This document shows positions 1 through 7,064 of a stretch of DNA of 12,363 nt, piece by piece. Under the pieces are notes generated by a model. That model had not been told where the DNA came from and did not search any database. It worked only from the letters and a program-made list of their open reading frames with translations. Numbering within the stretch: the stretch's first letter is position 1; each line of letters starts with the position of its first letter. Where the stretch lies: contig JAHZFC010000059.1 in NCBI GenBank assembly GCA_019421525.1, forward strand, positions 1-12,363. The letters are read 5' to 3'. Position numbers and translations under genes: made by a program. The DNA comes from Clostridiales bacterium (GTDB lineage Bacteria > Bacillota > Clostridia > Oscillospirales > Oscillospiraceae).

Positions 1-1
1 G

Positions 2-592
2 GCCCATGTCACCAGGGAGCAGGCCCTGCGCCACCCCAACTGGTCCATGGGAGCAAAAATCACCATCGATTCTGCTACCCTGATGAACAAGGGACTGGAG
101 TTCATTGAGGCTATGCGCCTGTATGAGCTGCCCCCGGAGCGCATCAGCGTGGTGGTCCACCGGGAGAGCATCATCCACTCTCTGGTTGAATTTGTGGACG
201 GGGCCGTGCTGGCTCAGCTGGGGACAGCGGATATGCGCCTGCCCATCCAGTATGCCCTGAGCTGGCCGGAGCGCACCGACGGCCCGGCCACGCCGCTGGA
301 CCTGCTGACCTGTCCGCCGCTGACCTTCCGTCAGCCGGACCTGGAGGCGTTTCCCTGCCTGGCCCTGGCGCTGGACTGCGCCAAGCGGGGCGGGACCTCC
401 ACTGTGGTGCTCAATGGCGCCAATGAAGAGGCGGTGGCCCTCTTTCTGTCAGGTCAGATCGGATTTTTGGATATCCCCCGCCTGGTGGAGGATGCCCTGG
501 CCCGGGTAGAGACAAAGGACGACCCTGGTCTGGAGGATATCCTCTGGGCGGACCGGGCCGCCCGGCAGGCGGTGCAGTCAAGTTTGAGGTGA
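2..592 (+). CDS. dxr: 1-deoxy-D-xylulose 5-phosphate reductoisomerase, 3' part (5' end outside the window)
   Basis: This cytoplasmic enzyme uses NADPH and a divalent metal to rearrange and reduce DXP to 2-C-methyl-D-erythritol 4-phosphate, the committed step of the MEP isoprenoid pathway. The frame is open from base 2, so 196 residues are visible, about half of the usual 380-400. The visible part begins in the central catalytic domain. HPNWSMGAKITIDSATLMNK is a hallmark of the family, followed by VHRESIIHSLVEFVDG (a variant of the commoner HPQSIIHS) and LGTADMRLPIQYAL. The rest is the C-terminal helical domain, including the conserved LNGANEEAV. The ATG at base 47 lies inside the hallmark motif and is not the real start. 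The TGA stop at 590-592 is part of the ribosome binding site of the next gene. The neighbours rseP and ispG support the call, since ispG is a later step of the same pathway. Identity is firm; only the 5' end is missing. Confidence 0.97.
   Translation, partial: AHVTREQALRHPNWSMGAKITIDSATLMNKGLEFIEAMRLYELPPERISVVVHRESIIHSLVEFVDGAVLAQLGTADMRLPIQYALSWPERTDGPATPLDLLTCPPLTFRQPDLEAFPCLALALDCAKRGGTSTVVLNGANEEAVALFLSGQIGFLDIPRLVEDALARVETKDDPGLEDILWADRAARQAVQSSLR
586..592 (+). promoter_or_regulatory. Ribosome binding site that fixes the TTG start of rseP
   Basis: GAGGTGA matches the anti-Shine-Dalgarno sequence over seven bases and ends 6 nt before the TTG at 599. It includes the stop codon of dxr, so the two genes are probably translationally coupled. 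It is the main reason for choosing a non-ATG start for rseP. Confidence 0.75.
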
Positions 593-598
593 ATCGAT

Positions 599-1675
599 TT
601 GTTGTTGAGGATCTTATACATCCTGTTGGCCATCCTGTTTTTCGGCATCATGGTCGCTATCCACGAGTTTGGGCACTTTTTCACGGCAAAGCTCCTGAAG
701 GTGAAGGTCAATGAATTTGCCATCGGCATGGGCCCGGCCCTATGGAGCAAGACGAAAGGGGAGACGCAATACTCCTTCCGGGCGTTCCCCATCGGCGGCT
801 ACTGCGCCATGGAGGGGGAGGACGAGGCCACGGGAGACCCCCGTGCTTTTGCGGCCCAGTCCTGGTGGAAGAAACTCATCATCCTGGTGGCAGGCTCTTT
901 CATGAACGTGGTTCTGGGGCTGGTCATCGTGCTGCTGCTCTATTCCGGGGTGACCGCAGTCCGCTCGCCGGTGATCACCCAGCTGGCCGACGGCTTTGCC
1001 CTGGAAGGGGAGGACGGCCTGATGGTGGGGGACCGGATCGTCAGCGTGGACGGCCGCGTTGTCCTGGTATACAGCGACCTGATCACGTTCCTCAACCAGA
1101 ATGATGGGAGCGGCATCGATCTGGTGATCGAGCGGGACGGGGAGCGGATCGAACTCAACGACTTTCCCATGTCCCGCATGGAGTATGAGTACGACGGCCA
1201 GACCAATGAGGGCTTTGGCCTCATCTTCGGGCAGATGGAAGAGCTCAACGCCTGGGGGCGGATCAAGTTATCTGTGGCACAGACGGCAGACTTCGTCCGA
1301 ATGGTTTGGATGGGGCTGGGTGATCTGATCTCAGGCCAGATGGGGCTGGGTGAGATGTCCGGCATCATCGGCATCGTGGACGCGGTGGGCGATGCGGGGA
1401 CGGCTTCGACTTCTGTGTGGGACGGTTTTTTGAACGTGTTGTATTTTGTGGCCTTCATCTCCGTCAACCTGGCGGTGATGAACCTGTTGCCCATCCCGGC
1501 GCTGGACGGCGGACGGATCTTCTTCGTACTGGTCAATGCGGTCATTTACCTGTTCACCCGAAAGAGCATCCCCGCCAAATACGAGGGCTATGTCCATACT
1601 GCTGGTTTCCTGCTGCTCATCGCGCTGATGGTGGTGGTGGCCTTCAACGATGTTTGGAAGATATTCTTCGCGTAG
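599..1675 (+). CDS. rseP: RIP metalloprotease RseP (site-2 protease family, M50B)
   Basis: This integral membrane zinc protease cuts transmembrane helices of anti-sigma factors, signal peptide remnants or similar substrates inside the membrane; the actual substrate here cannot be read from the sequence. The protein is 358 residues long, typical of Gram-positive RseP/RasP. The catalytic HEFGH lies in the first membrane segment (residues 22-26) and the second metal-site motif NLLPIPALDGG at 295-305. Between them are GGYCAMEGE at 67-75, a second hydrophobic segment near 91-115 and a single PDZ domain near 118-190 containing VGDRI. Hydrophobic segments near 278-298 and 331-352 complete the fold. 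The start is TTG, one of three consecutive TTG codons. The first internal ATG (residue 18) would delete most of the first membrane helix just ahead of HEFGH. A 14-nt direct repeat lies at 1310-1353. The gene sits 6 nt after dxr and 22 nt before ispG. Confidence 0.95.
   Translation: MLLRILYILLAILFFGIMVAIHEFGHFFTAKLLKVKVNEFAIGMGPALWSKTKGETQYSFRAFPIGGYCAMEGEDEATGDPRAFAAQSWWKKLIILVAGSFMNVVLGLVIVLLLYSGVTAVRSPVITQLADGFALEGEDGLMVGDRIVSVDGRVVLVYSDLITFLNQNDGSGIDLVIERDGERIELNDFPMSRMEYEYDGQTNEGFGLIFGQMEELNAWGRIKLSVAQTADFVRMVWMGLGDLISGQMGLGEMSGIIGIVDAVGDAGTASTSVWDGFLNVLYFVAFISVNLAVMNLLPIPALDGGRIFFVLVNAVIYLFTRKSIPAKYEGYVHTAGFLLLIALMVVVAFNDVWKIFFA
1310..1353 (+). repeat. Short in-frame direct repeat inside rseP
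   Basis: ATGGGGCTGGGTGA occurs at 1310-1323 and again at 1340-1353, exactly 30 nt apart. It encodes MGLGD and MGLGE ten residues apart in the region between the PDZ domain and the third membrane segment. It may be a small local duplication or simply a recurrent codon pattern for Met-Gly-Leu-Gly. Confidence 0.6.
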
Positions 1676-1697
1676 TGATCGTAAGGAGACAGACGAG

Positions 1698-2735
1698 ATG
1701 ACAAGACAGATCCAAGTCGGGGCCGTGAAGGTCGGGGGCGGCGCTCCGGTGTCCATCCAATCCATGACCAACACCCCGACCCATGACGTTGAGGCCACCT
1801 TGGCGCAAATACGGGCATTGGCTGCGGCTGGCTGTGAGATCGTGCGGGTGGCAGTGCCGGATATGGCGGCGGCAAAGGCCATCGGGGCGCTGAAGGCGGA
1901 AAGCCCGGTGCCCTTGGTGGCGGACATCCACTTTGACTATCGGCTGGCGCTGGAGGCAGTGGCCCAGGGGATCGATAAGGTCCGCATCAACCCGGGCAAC
2001 ATCGGCGCCCCTGATCGGGTGAAGGCGGTGGCCCGGGCATGTATGGACCGGGGGATCCCCATCCGCATCGGGGTCAACGGCGGCTCACTGGAAAAGCCTC
2101 TGCTGGAGAAGTATGGCGGGCCAACCCCGGAAGCCCTGGTGGAGAGCGGCCTTCGCCAGGCCCAGATGCTGGAGCAGTTCGCCTTCCGTGACATCTGCAT
2201 ATCCCTGAAATCCTCCAACGTATCCACCACCGTGAGGGCATACCGTCTGATGGCGGAGCGGTGCGACTATCCGCTGCACCTGGGGGTGACCGAGGCGGGC
2301 ACACCGGAGCTGGGCATCATCAAATCGGCGGCGGGCATCGGCGGCCTGCTGGCCCTGGGTATCGGCGATACCTTCCGGGTGACGCTGACTGCCGACCCGG
2401 TAGAGGAGATCGGCGCGGCCAAAAAGATCCTCAAAGCGGTGGGACTGCGCCGGGAGGGACCGGAGCTCATCGCGTGCCCCACCTGCGGCAGGACCAAGAT
2501 CGACCTCATCCCCATGGCCCGGCGGGTGGAAGAGCTGCTGCGGCAAGTGGACAAGCCCATCACCGTGGCGGTGATGGGCTGCGTGGTCAATGGCCCGGGG
2601 GAGGCCCGCCATGCGGACGTGGGCATCGCCGGCGGTCAGGGCGAGGGCGTACTGTTCCAGAAGGGACAGGTGGTTGCCCGGGTGCCAGAGGAACAGCTGG
2701 TGGACGAGCTGATGAAGCTCATCGATACATTATGA
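1698..2735 (+). CDS. ispG: 4-hydroxy-3-methylbut-2-en-1-yl diphosphate synthase (flavodoxin/ferredoxin-dependent) IspG/GcpE
   Basis: This cytoplasmic iron-sulfur enzyme reductively opens the cyclic diphosphate MEcPP to HMBPP, the penultimate step of the MEP pathway. The 345-residue product has the short bacterial two-domain form. An N-terminal TIM barrel carries VSIQSMTNT, VADIHFDYRLALEA and KVRINPGNIG. The C-terminal domain holds the 4Fe-4S cluster, with cysteines 260 and 263 in CPTCGR and cysteine 295 in MGCVVNGPGE; glutamate 302 follows as the expected fourth ligand. The ATG at 1698 is preferred because AAGGAG at 1683-1688 lies upstream and the protein then begins like its family. An in-frame ATG at 1650 would add 16 unrelated residues encoded inside rseP. 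The gene shares a pathway with dxr and lies 22 nt after rseP and 32 nt before polC, as in a single operon. Nothing key is missing. Confidence 0.97.
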   Translation: MTRQIQVGAVKVGGGAPVSIQSMTNTPTHDVEATLAQIRALAAAGCEIVRVAVPDMAAAKAIGALKAESPVPLVADIHFDYRLALEAVAQGIDKVRINPGNIGAPDRVKAVARACMDRGIPIRIGVNGGSLEKPLLEKYGGPTPEALVESGLRQAQMLEQFAFRDICISLKSSNVSTTVRAYRLMAERCDYPLHLGVTEAGTPELGIIKSAAGIGGLLALGIGDTFRVTLTADPVEEIGAAKKILKAVGLRREGPELIACPTCGRTKIDLIPMARRVEELLRQVDKPITVAVMGCVVNGPGEARHADVGIAGGQGEGVLFQKGQVVARVPEEQLVDELMKLIDTL

Positions 2736-2767
2736 TTTGACAAAAACAAGGACAAGGAGCGTTTCCC

Positions 2768-5700
2768 ATGGCAGGAGCCAGCAAGCTGACATTTGAACAG
2801 ACCTTTGCCAAGTGCGCCATACCCAAGGGGGTGCTGTCGGTGCTGGGGCGTTGTCCGGCGGAGGTGCGGGTGAACAAGGCGGCCAGGTCCATGCTGGTCA
2901 CCGTCCACGCTGACAGCGCCCCGGATGCCGGGGCGCTCCGTCAGGCGGAGGCCGCGCTGGTCCAGTGCTTCCGCCTGCAGTCTGCCAAGGTGGAGGTGGA
3001 GAGAGCTCCTGATACCGCTGTGGCCCCGGCCACAGCCGCGCCCAAGCCGGCCCCAGCGGAGGCGAAAAAGACGGCTCCCGCAGCTCCAAAGCCTGCGTCT
3101 CCGGCACCAAAGCCTGCGGAAAGGGCGGCGGAGAGCGGCAAGGGGACAGGACAGGACCTGTTCGGCAAGATGGCGGCCATGCGCAGATCGGTCATGCGCG
3201 CGCCCGGCGGTACCGGGACGCATGGAGAAAAAAAGCCGCGGGTCAAGCAGATCTTCGGGAAGATCAGCACCCGTAAGCAGCCCACCGCCATCGGCGAGCT
3301 GGAGCTGGACATGGGCAACGTCCTCATCGAGGGCGACGTTTTCAATGTAGAGCATCGGGAGCTGCCCCGCCGGAAGGCGTGGGTGGTATGCTTTGATGTC
3401 ACCGACTACACCGGCTCCATCCGGGTCAGCCAGTTCATGGACGGAGACGTGGCCAAGCCCATCATCAGGGAAATCAAAGCGGGTCTGCACGTCCAGATCC
3501 AGGGGCGGCTGACGGTGAGCCGGTTCGAGAGCGATATGGTGCTGGAGCCCTATGGCATCAATGAGCTGCCCAAGCCGGAGGTCCGCAGGGACAACGCGCC
3601 GGAGAAGCGTATCGAGCTGCACCTACATACCAAGATGTCCATGATGGACGCCCTGTGCGACACCAAAGAGGTGGTCAAGCGGGCCATCAGCTGGGGACAT
3701 CCGGCCATCGCCATCACCGACCACGGCGTGGTCCAGTCCTTTCCGGACGCCTATAACGCCTCCGGCAAAGGGGAGAAGATCAAGGTCATCTACGGCGTGG
3801 AGGCGTATTTCCAGAATGATGTGGATGAACGGGTGGCCGTCCACGGGACCAGAGACTGTGGACTGGAGGAGGAATTCATCGCCTTCGACCTGGAGACCAC
3901 CGGCCTTGATAAGAGGACCGATCAGATCATCGAGATCGGCGCCGTCCTCATCCGGGATGGAGAGGTGGCGGACACCTTCTCCAGCTTTGCCCAGCCGGGG
4001 CACCCCCTCAGCGCCAAGACGGTGTCCCTGACCAGCATCACTGACGAGATGCTCCTGGGTGCTCCCAGCCCGGAGGAGGCCGTGGACGCCTTCCTGGATT
4101 GGGCCGGGGACCGGCCCCTGGTGGCACATAACGCGGAATTCGACGTTGGGTTTGTCCGGGAATATTGCAGGAGAAGCGGTCGTTCCTTTGACCCGCTGTG
4201 GACGGACACCCTGATCCTGGCCCAGTACCTGTGTCCGGAGCTGAACAACCACAAGCTGGACACGGTGGCAAACCACCTGGAGCTGCCTCCCTTCCACCAC
4301 CACCGGGCTTTTGATGACGCCGGGGTGTGCGGCCAGATCTTCTGGCGGCTCCTGCCCAGGCTCCGCCAGGCGGGTGTGGAGCGGCTGGCCCAGGTGAATC
4401 CGACGCTGGCCGGGATGAAAAAAGGCGGACGGGGACGCCGTTCCGCCTACCATCTGATATTGCTGGCTAAGAACCAGACCGGCCTGCGCAATCTCTATAA
4501 GCTGGTATCCAAAAGCCATCTGGAGCACTATAACCGCTTTCCCATCATGCCGAAATCCCTGGTCAACGAAAACCGGGAGGGGCTGATCGTCGGTTCTGCC
4601 TGCGAGGCTGGGGAGCTGTTCCGGGCCATCGTGGACGGCAAGGACGACCAGGAGCTGGAGCGCATCGCCTCCTGGTACGATTACCTGGAGATCCAGCCCC
4701 TGTCCAACAACGCCTATATGCTCCGCCCGGACAAGGAGGGCAAGTCCATCGCCCGGGACTGGGAGGACCTGCGGGACTTCAACCGCAAGGTGGTGGAGCT
4801 GGCCGACCGGCTGGGGAAGCCTGTCTGTGCCACGGGGGATGTCCACTTCATGGACCCACAGGATGAGATCTACCGGCATATCCTGCTGGCGGCCAAGGAG
4901 TTCGACGACGCAGACAGCAGCAATCCCCTCTATTTCCGCACCACCGAGGAGATGCTGGAGGAATTTCAGTACCTTGGGCCGGAGACGGCCCACCGGGTGG
5001 TCATCGACGACCCGGCCAGGATCGCCAGCTGGGTGGACAATGTGCGCCCGCTGCCCCAGGGCCTGTTCACTCCGAAGATCGAGAATTCGGAGGGACAGCT
5101 GCGGGACCTGGTCTGGGGCAAGGCAAAGCGCCTGTATGGGGAGGAGCCTCCTCAGATCGTGGTGGACCGCATCATTGCGGAGCTGAAGGATATCATCGGC
5201 TGTCACTATGATGTGATCTATATGTCTGCCCAGAAGCTGGTGCAGAACTCACTGGAGCACGGCTACCTGGTGGGGTCCCGAGGCTCGGTGGGCTCGTCTT
5301 TGGTGGCTTTCATGTCAGGCATCACAGAGGTCAACTCTCTGCCCGCCCACTACCGCTGTCCCAACTGCAAGCACTCCGACTTCGACTACGCTCAGGACCC
5401 GGCCCACCCCTATGGCTGCGGCGCGGATATGCCGGACATGAAGTGCCCGGTGTGTGGCGCGGAATACGAGAAGGACGGCTTCAACATCCCCTTTGAGACC
5501 TTCCTGGGCTTCGGCGGCGACAAGGTACCTGATATCGACCTGAACTTCTCCGGGGAATACCAGGCCAACGCCCACCGGTACACCTTTGAGCTGTTCGGGA
5601 ACGACCATGTGTTCCGGGCCGGTACCATCGGCACTGTGGCAGAAAAGACCGCCATCGGCTATGTGAAAAAGTACATGGAGCGCATCGGCCGGGAAAACGT

Positions 5701-6979
5701 GCCCTTTGCCGAGGTGCTCCGCCTGGCCCGTGGCTGTACGGGAGTCAAGCGTACCACCGGGCAGCACCCCGGCGGCATGGTGGTCATCCCCCAGGACAAG
5801 GAGATCTACGACTTCTGCCCGGTGCAGCACCCGGCGGACAACAAGGATTCCGATATCATCACCACCCATTTTGAATACCACTCCATGGAGTCCAACCTCT
5901 TGAAGCTGGACATGCTGGGCCACGATGACCCGTCCATGATCCGTATGCTCCAGGACCTCACGGGCGTGGATCCCCAGAAGATCCCCCTGGATGACCCGGA
6001 CACCATGAGCCTGTTCACCACCTCTGAGAAGCTGGGCTTCACCGACGACCCGCTGCTGGGCCCCACAGGGGCGGTGGCCATCCCGGAGTTCGGCACTTCC
6101 TTTGTCCGCGGGATGCTGGAGGACACTCATCCGGACCAGTTCGATATTCTGATCCGTCTGTCTGGCTTTTCCCACGGGACGGATGTGTGGCTGGGGAATG
6201 CCAAGGACCTGATCACCTCCGGTACCGCCAAGGTCAACGAGGCCATCGGATGCCGGGATGACATCATGATATATCTGATCTCCATGGGGTTTGAGCCCAA
6301 GCGGGCATTTAAGATCATGGAATCGGTCCGTAAGGGAAGGGGGCTTCCCGACGGGGCGGAGGATGAGATGAAGGCCCACAATGTGCCGGAGTGGTATATC
6401 GGCTCCTGCAAAAAGATCGCCTACCTGTTCCCCAAGGCCCACGCTGTGGCCTATGTGATGATGGCCTTCCGCATCGCCTGGTTCAAGGTCCATGAGCCGC
6501 TGGCCTTTTACGCAGCCTATTTCTCCATCCGGGCGAAGGCCTTCGATGAAAAGTACATGTGCCGGGGGATGGAAGTGGTCAAGCAGAAGATCCGTGAGAT
6601 CAACGACAAAAAGAACGCCAAGGACCGCGCTGAGCGGCCCACCGCCGTGGAGGAGGACATGCTGGTCACCCTGGAGGTGTGTTACGAGTTCTATCTGCGC
6701 GGGTTCACCTTTGCCAGGATGGATATCCAGCGGTCCCATGCGGTCAACTTCCTGGTGGACAGAGAACGGAACGCCCTGATCCCCCCCTTCACTTCAGTGG
6801 CCGGATTGGGAGAGACTGTGGGGTGGGACATCATGGAAAAACGTAAAGAGCGGACGTTCATCTCCATCGAGGAGTTTTCCATGGCCTGTACCAAGGTGTC
6901 CAGCACGCATTTGGCCCAGCTCAAAGATGCGGGTGCCTTTGGCGATATGCCGGACAGCAGCCAGATCTCCTTGTTTTGA
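2768..6979 (+). CDS. polC: DNA polymerase III subunit alpha, PolC type (Gram-positive replicative polymerase)
   Basis: This is the main leading-strand replicase of low-GC Gram-positive lineages, with built-in proofreading. It has 1403 residues, slightly shorter than the Bacillus enzyme (about 1437). A small N-terminal domain is followed by an Ala/Pro/Lys-rich linker near 79-125 and an OB fold near 180-270. The PHP domain has HLH (285-287), TDH (317-319), E345 and GDVH (690-693). It is split by a DEDDh 3'-5' exonuclease with D374/E376, D459, H512 and D517, so proofreading looks intact. The polymerase palm follows, with GSRGSVGSS near 836-844. A four-cysteine zinc site is formed by CPNC (864-867) and CPVC (893-896). 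The catalytic acids are D922/D924 in PDIDLNFSGE and D1048 in LKLDMLGH. The protein ends in QISLF, a sliding-clamp-binding pentapeptide placed as in Bacillus PolC. AAGGAG at 2754-2759 sits 8 nt before the ATG. Confidence 0.98.
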   Translation: MAGASKLTFEQTFAKCAIPKGVLSVLGRCPAEVRVNKAARSMLVTVHADSAPDAGALRQAEAALVQCFRLQSAKVEVERAPDTAVAPATAAPKPAPAEAKKTAPAAPKPASPAPKPAERAAESGKGTGQDLFGKMAAMRRSVMRAPGGTGTHGEKKPRVKQIFGKISTRKQPTAIGELELDMGNVLIEGDVFNVEHRELPRRKAWVVCFDVTDYTGSIRVSQFMDGDVAKPIIREIKAGLHVQIQGRLTVSRFESDMVLEPYGINELPKPEVRRDNAPEKRIELHLHTKMSMMDALCDTKEVVKRAISWGHPAIAITDHGVVQSFPDAYNASGKGEKIKVIYGVEAYFQNDVDERVAVHGTRDCGLEEEFIAFDLETTGLDKRTDQIIEIGAVLIRDGEVADTFSSFAQPGHPLSAKTVSLTSITDEMLLGAPSPEEAVDAFLDWAGDRPLVAHNAEFDVGFVREYCRRSGRSFDPLWTDTLILAQYLCPELNNHKLDTVANHLELPPFHHHRAFDDAGVCGQIFWRLLPRLRQAGVERLAQVNPTLAGMKKGGRGRRSAYHLILLAKNQTGLRNLYKLVSKSHLEHYNRFPIMPKSLVNENREGLIVGSACEAGELFRAIVDGKDDQELERIASWYDYLEIQPLSNNAYMLRPDKEGKSIARDWEDLRDFNRKVVELADRLGKPVCATGDVHFMDPQDEIYRHILLAAKEFDDADSSNPLYFRTTEEMLEEFQYLGPETAHRVVIDDPARIASWVDNVRPLPQGLFTPKIENSEGQLRDLVWGKAKRLYGEEPPQIVVDRIIAELKDIIGCHYDVIYMSAQKLVQNSLEHGYLVGSRGSVGSSLVAFMSGITEVNSLPAHYRCPNCKHSDFDYAQDPAHPYGCGADMPDMKCPVCGAEYEKDGFNIPFETFLGFGGDKVPDIDLNFSGEYQANAHRYTFELFGNDHVFRAGTIGTVAEKTAIGYVKKYMERIGRENVPFAEVLRLARGCTGVKRTTGQHPGGMVVIPQDKEIYDFCPVQHPADNKDSDIITTHFEYHSMESNLLKLDMLGHDDPSMIRMLQDLTGVDPQKIPLDDPDTMSLFTTSEKLGFTDDPLLGPTGAVAIPEFGTSFVRGMLEDTHPDQFDILIRLSGFSHGTDVWLGNAKDLITSGTAKVNEAIGCRDDIMIYLISMGFEPKRAFKIMESVRKGRGLPDGAEDEMKAHNVPEWYIGSCKKIAYLFPKAHAVAYVMMAFRIAWFKVHEPLAFYAAYFSIRAKAFDEKYMCRGMEVVKQKIREINDKKNAKDRAERPTAVEEDMLVTLEVCYEFYLRGFTFARMDIQRSHAVNFLVDRERNALIPPFTSVAGLGETVGWDIMEKRKERTFISIEEFSMACTKVSSTHLAQLKDAGAFGDMPDSSQISLF
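3086..3118 (+). repeat. 21-nt-period direct repeat coding APKPA units in the PolC linker
   Basis: CCAAAGCCTGCG is found at 3086-3097 and 3107-3118, 21 nt (seven codons) apart. The protein carries APKPA three times (residues 91-95, 106-110, 113-117) in an Ala/Pro/Lys-rich, probably disordered stretch between the N-terminal domain and the OB fold. Such a segment can plausibly grow or shrink by slippage. Confidence 0.65.
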
Positions 6980-6994
6980 TCGTGAGCTTTGCCG

Positions 6995-7023
6995 TTGACA
7001 GAGATCGCTTGATATGGTAGATT
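6995..7023 (+). promoter_or_regulatory. Predicted sigma-A-type promoter of the histidine operon
   Basis: A perfect -35 box TTGACA (6995-7000) is separated by 17 nt from TAGATT (7018-7023). TG at 7015-7016, one base before that box, makes an extended -10. Transcription would begin near 7030, leaving a leader of about 35 nt before hisZ. That is too short for a T-box riboswitch or a leader-peptide attenuator. No rho-independent terminator is visible between the polC stop and this promoter, so some read-through from polC is possible. Confidence 0.72.
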
Positions 7024-7051
7024 ATTTATTGCATTAGCGAAGTAAAGAATC

Positions 7052-7058
7052 GAGGTGG
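7052..7058 (+). promoter_or_regulatory. Ribosome binding site that fixes the TTG start of hisZ
   Basis: GAGGTGG ends 6 nt before the TTG at 7065. No in-frame ATG exists near it: the first is about 64 codons in, well past the conserved N-terminal TPEGTRD. The site therefore decides the start. Confidence 0.75.
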
Positions 7059-7064
7059 TCATCC

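Noticed and set aside
1650..1697. Longer ispG starting at an ATG inside rseP.
   Set aside because: The extra 16 residues do not match the family, and a good ribosome site precedes the ATG at 1698.
2737..2742. A perfect -35 hexamer TTGACA just after the ispG stop, hinting at a polC promoter.
   Set aside because: At 16-18 nt downstream there is only GC-rich sequence around the ribosome site and start codon, with nothing like TATAAT.
3623..5206. A 527-codon open frame on the minus strand opposite polC, with a second of 474 codons at 5315-6739.
   Set aside because: Both are mirror frames of polC, caused by high GC and strong codon bias. They show no recognisable motif or ribosome site, and the + strand frame is unmistakably PolC.
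6980..7064. Possible T-box, his leader peptide or rho-independent terminator between polC and hisZ.
   Set aside because: The gap is 85 nt, with no stable GC-rich hairpin followed by a T-run, no run of His codons and no room for a T-box fold.
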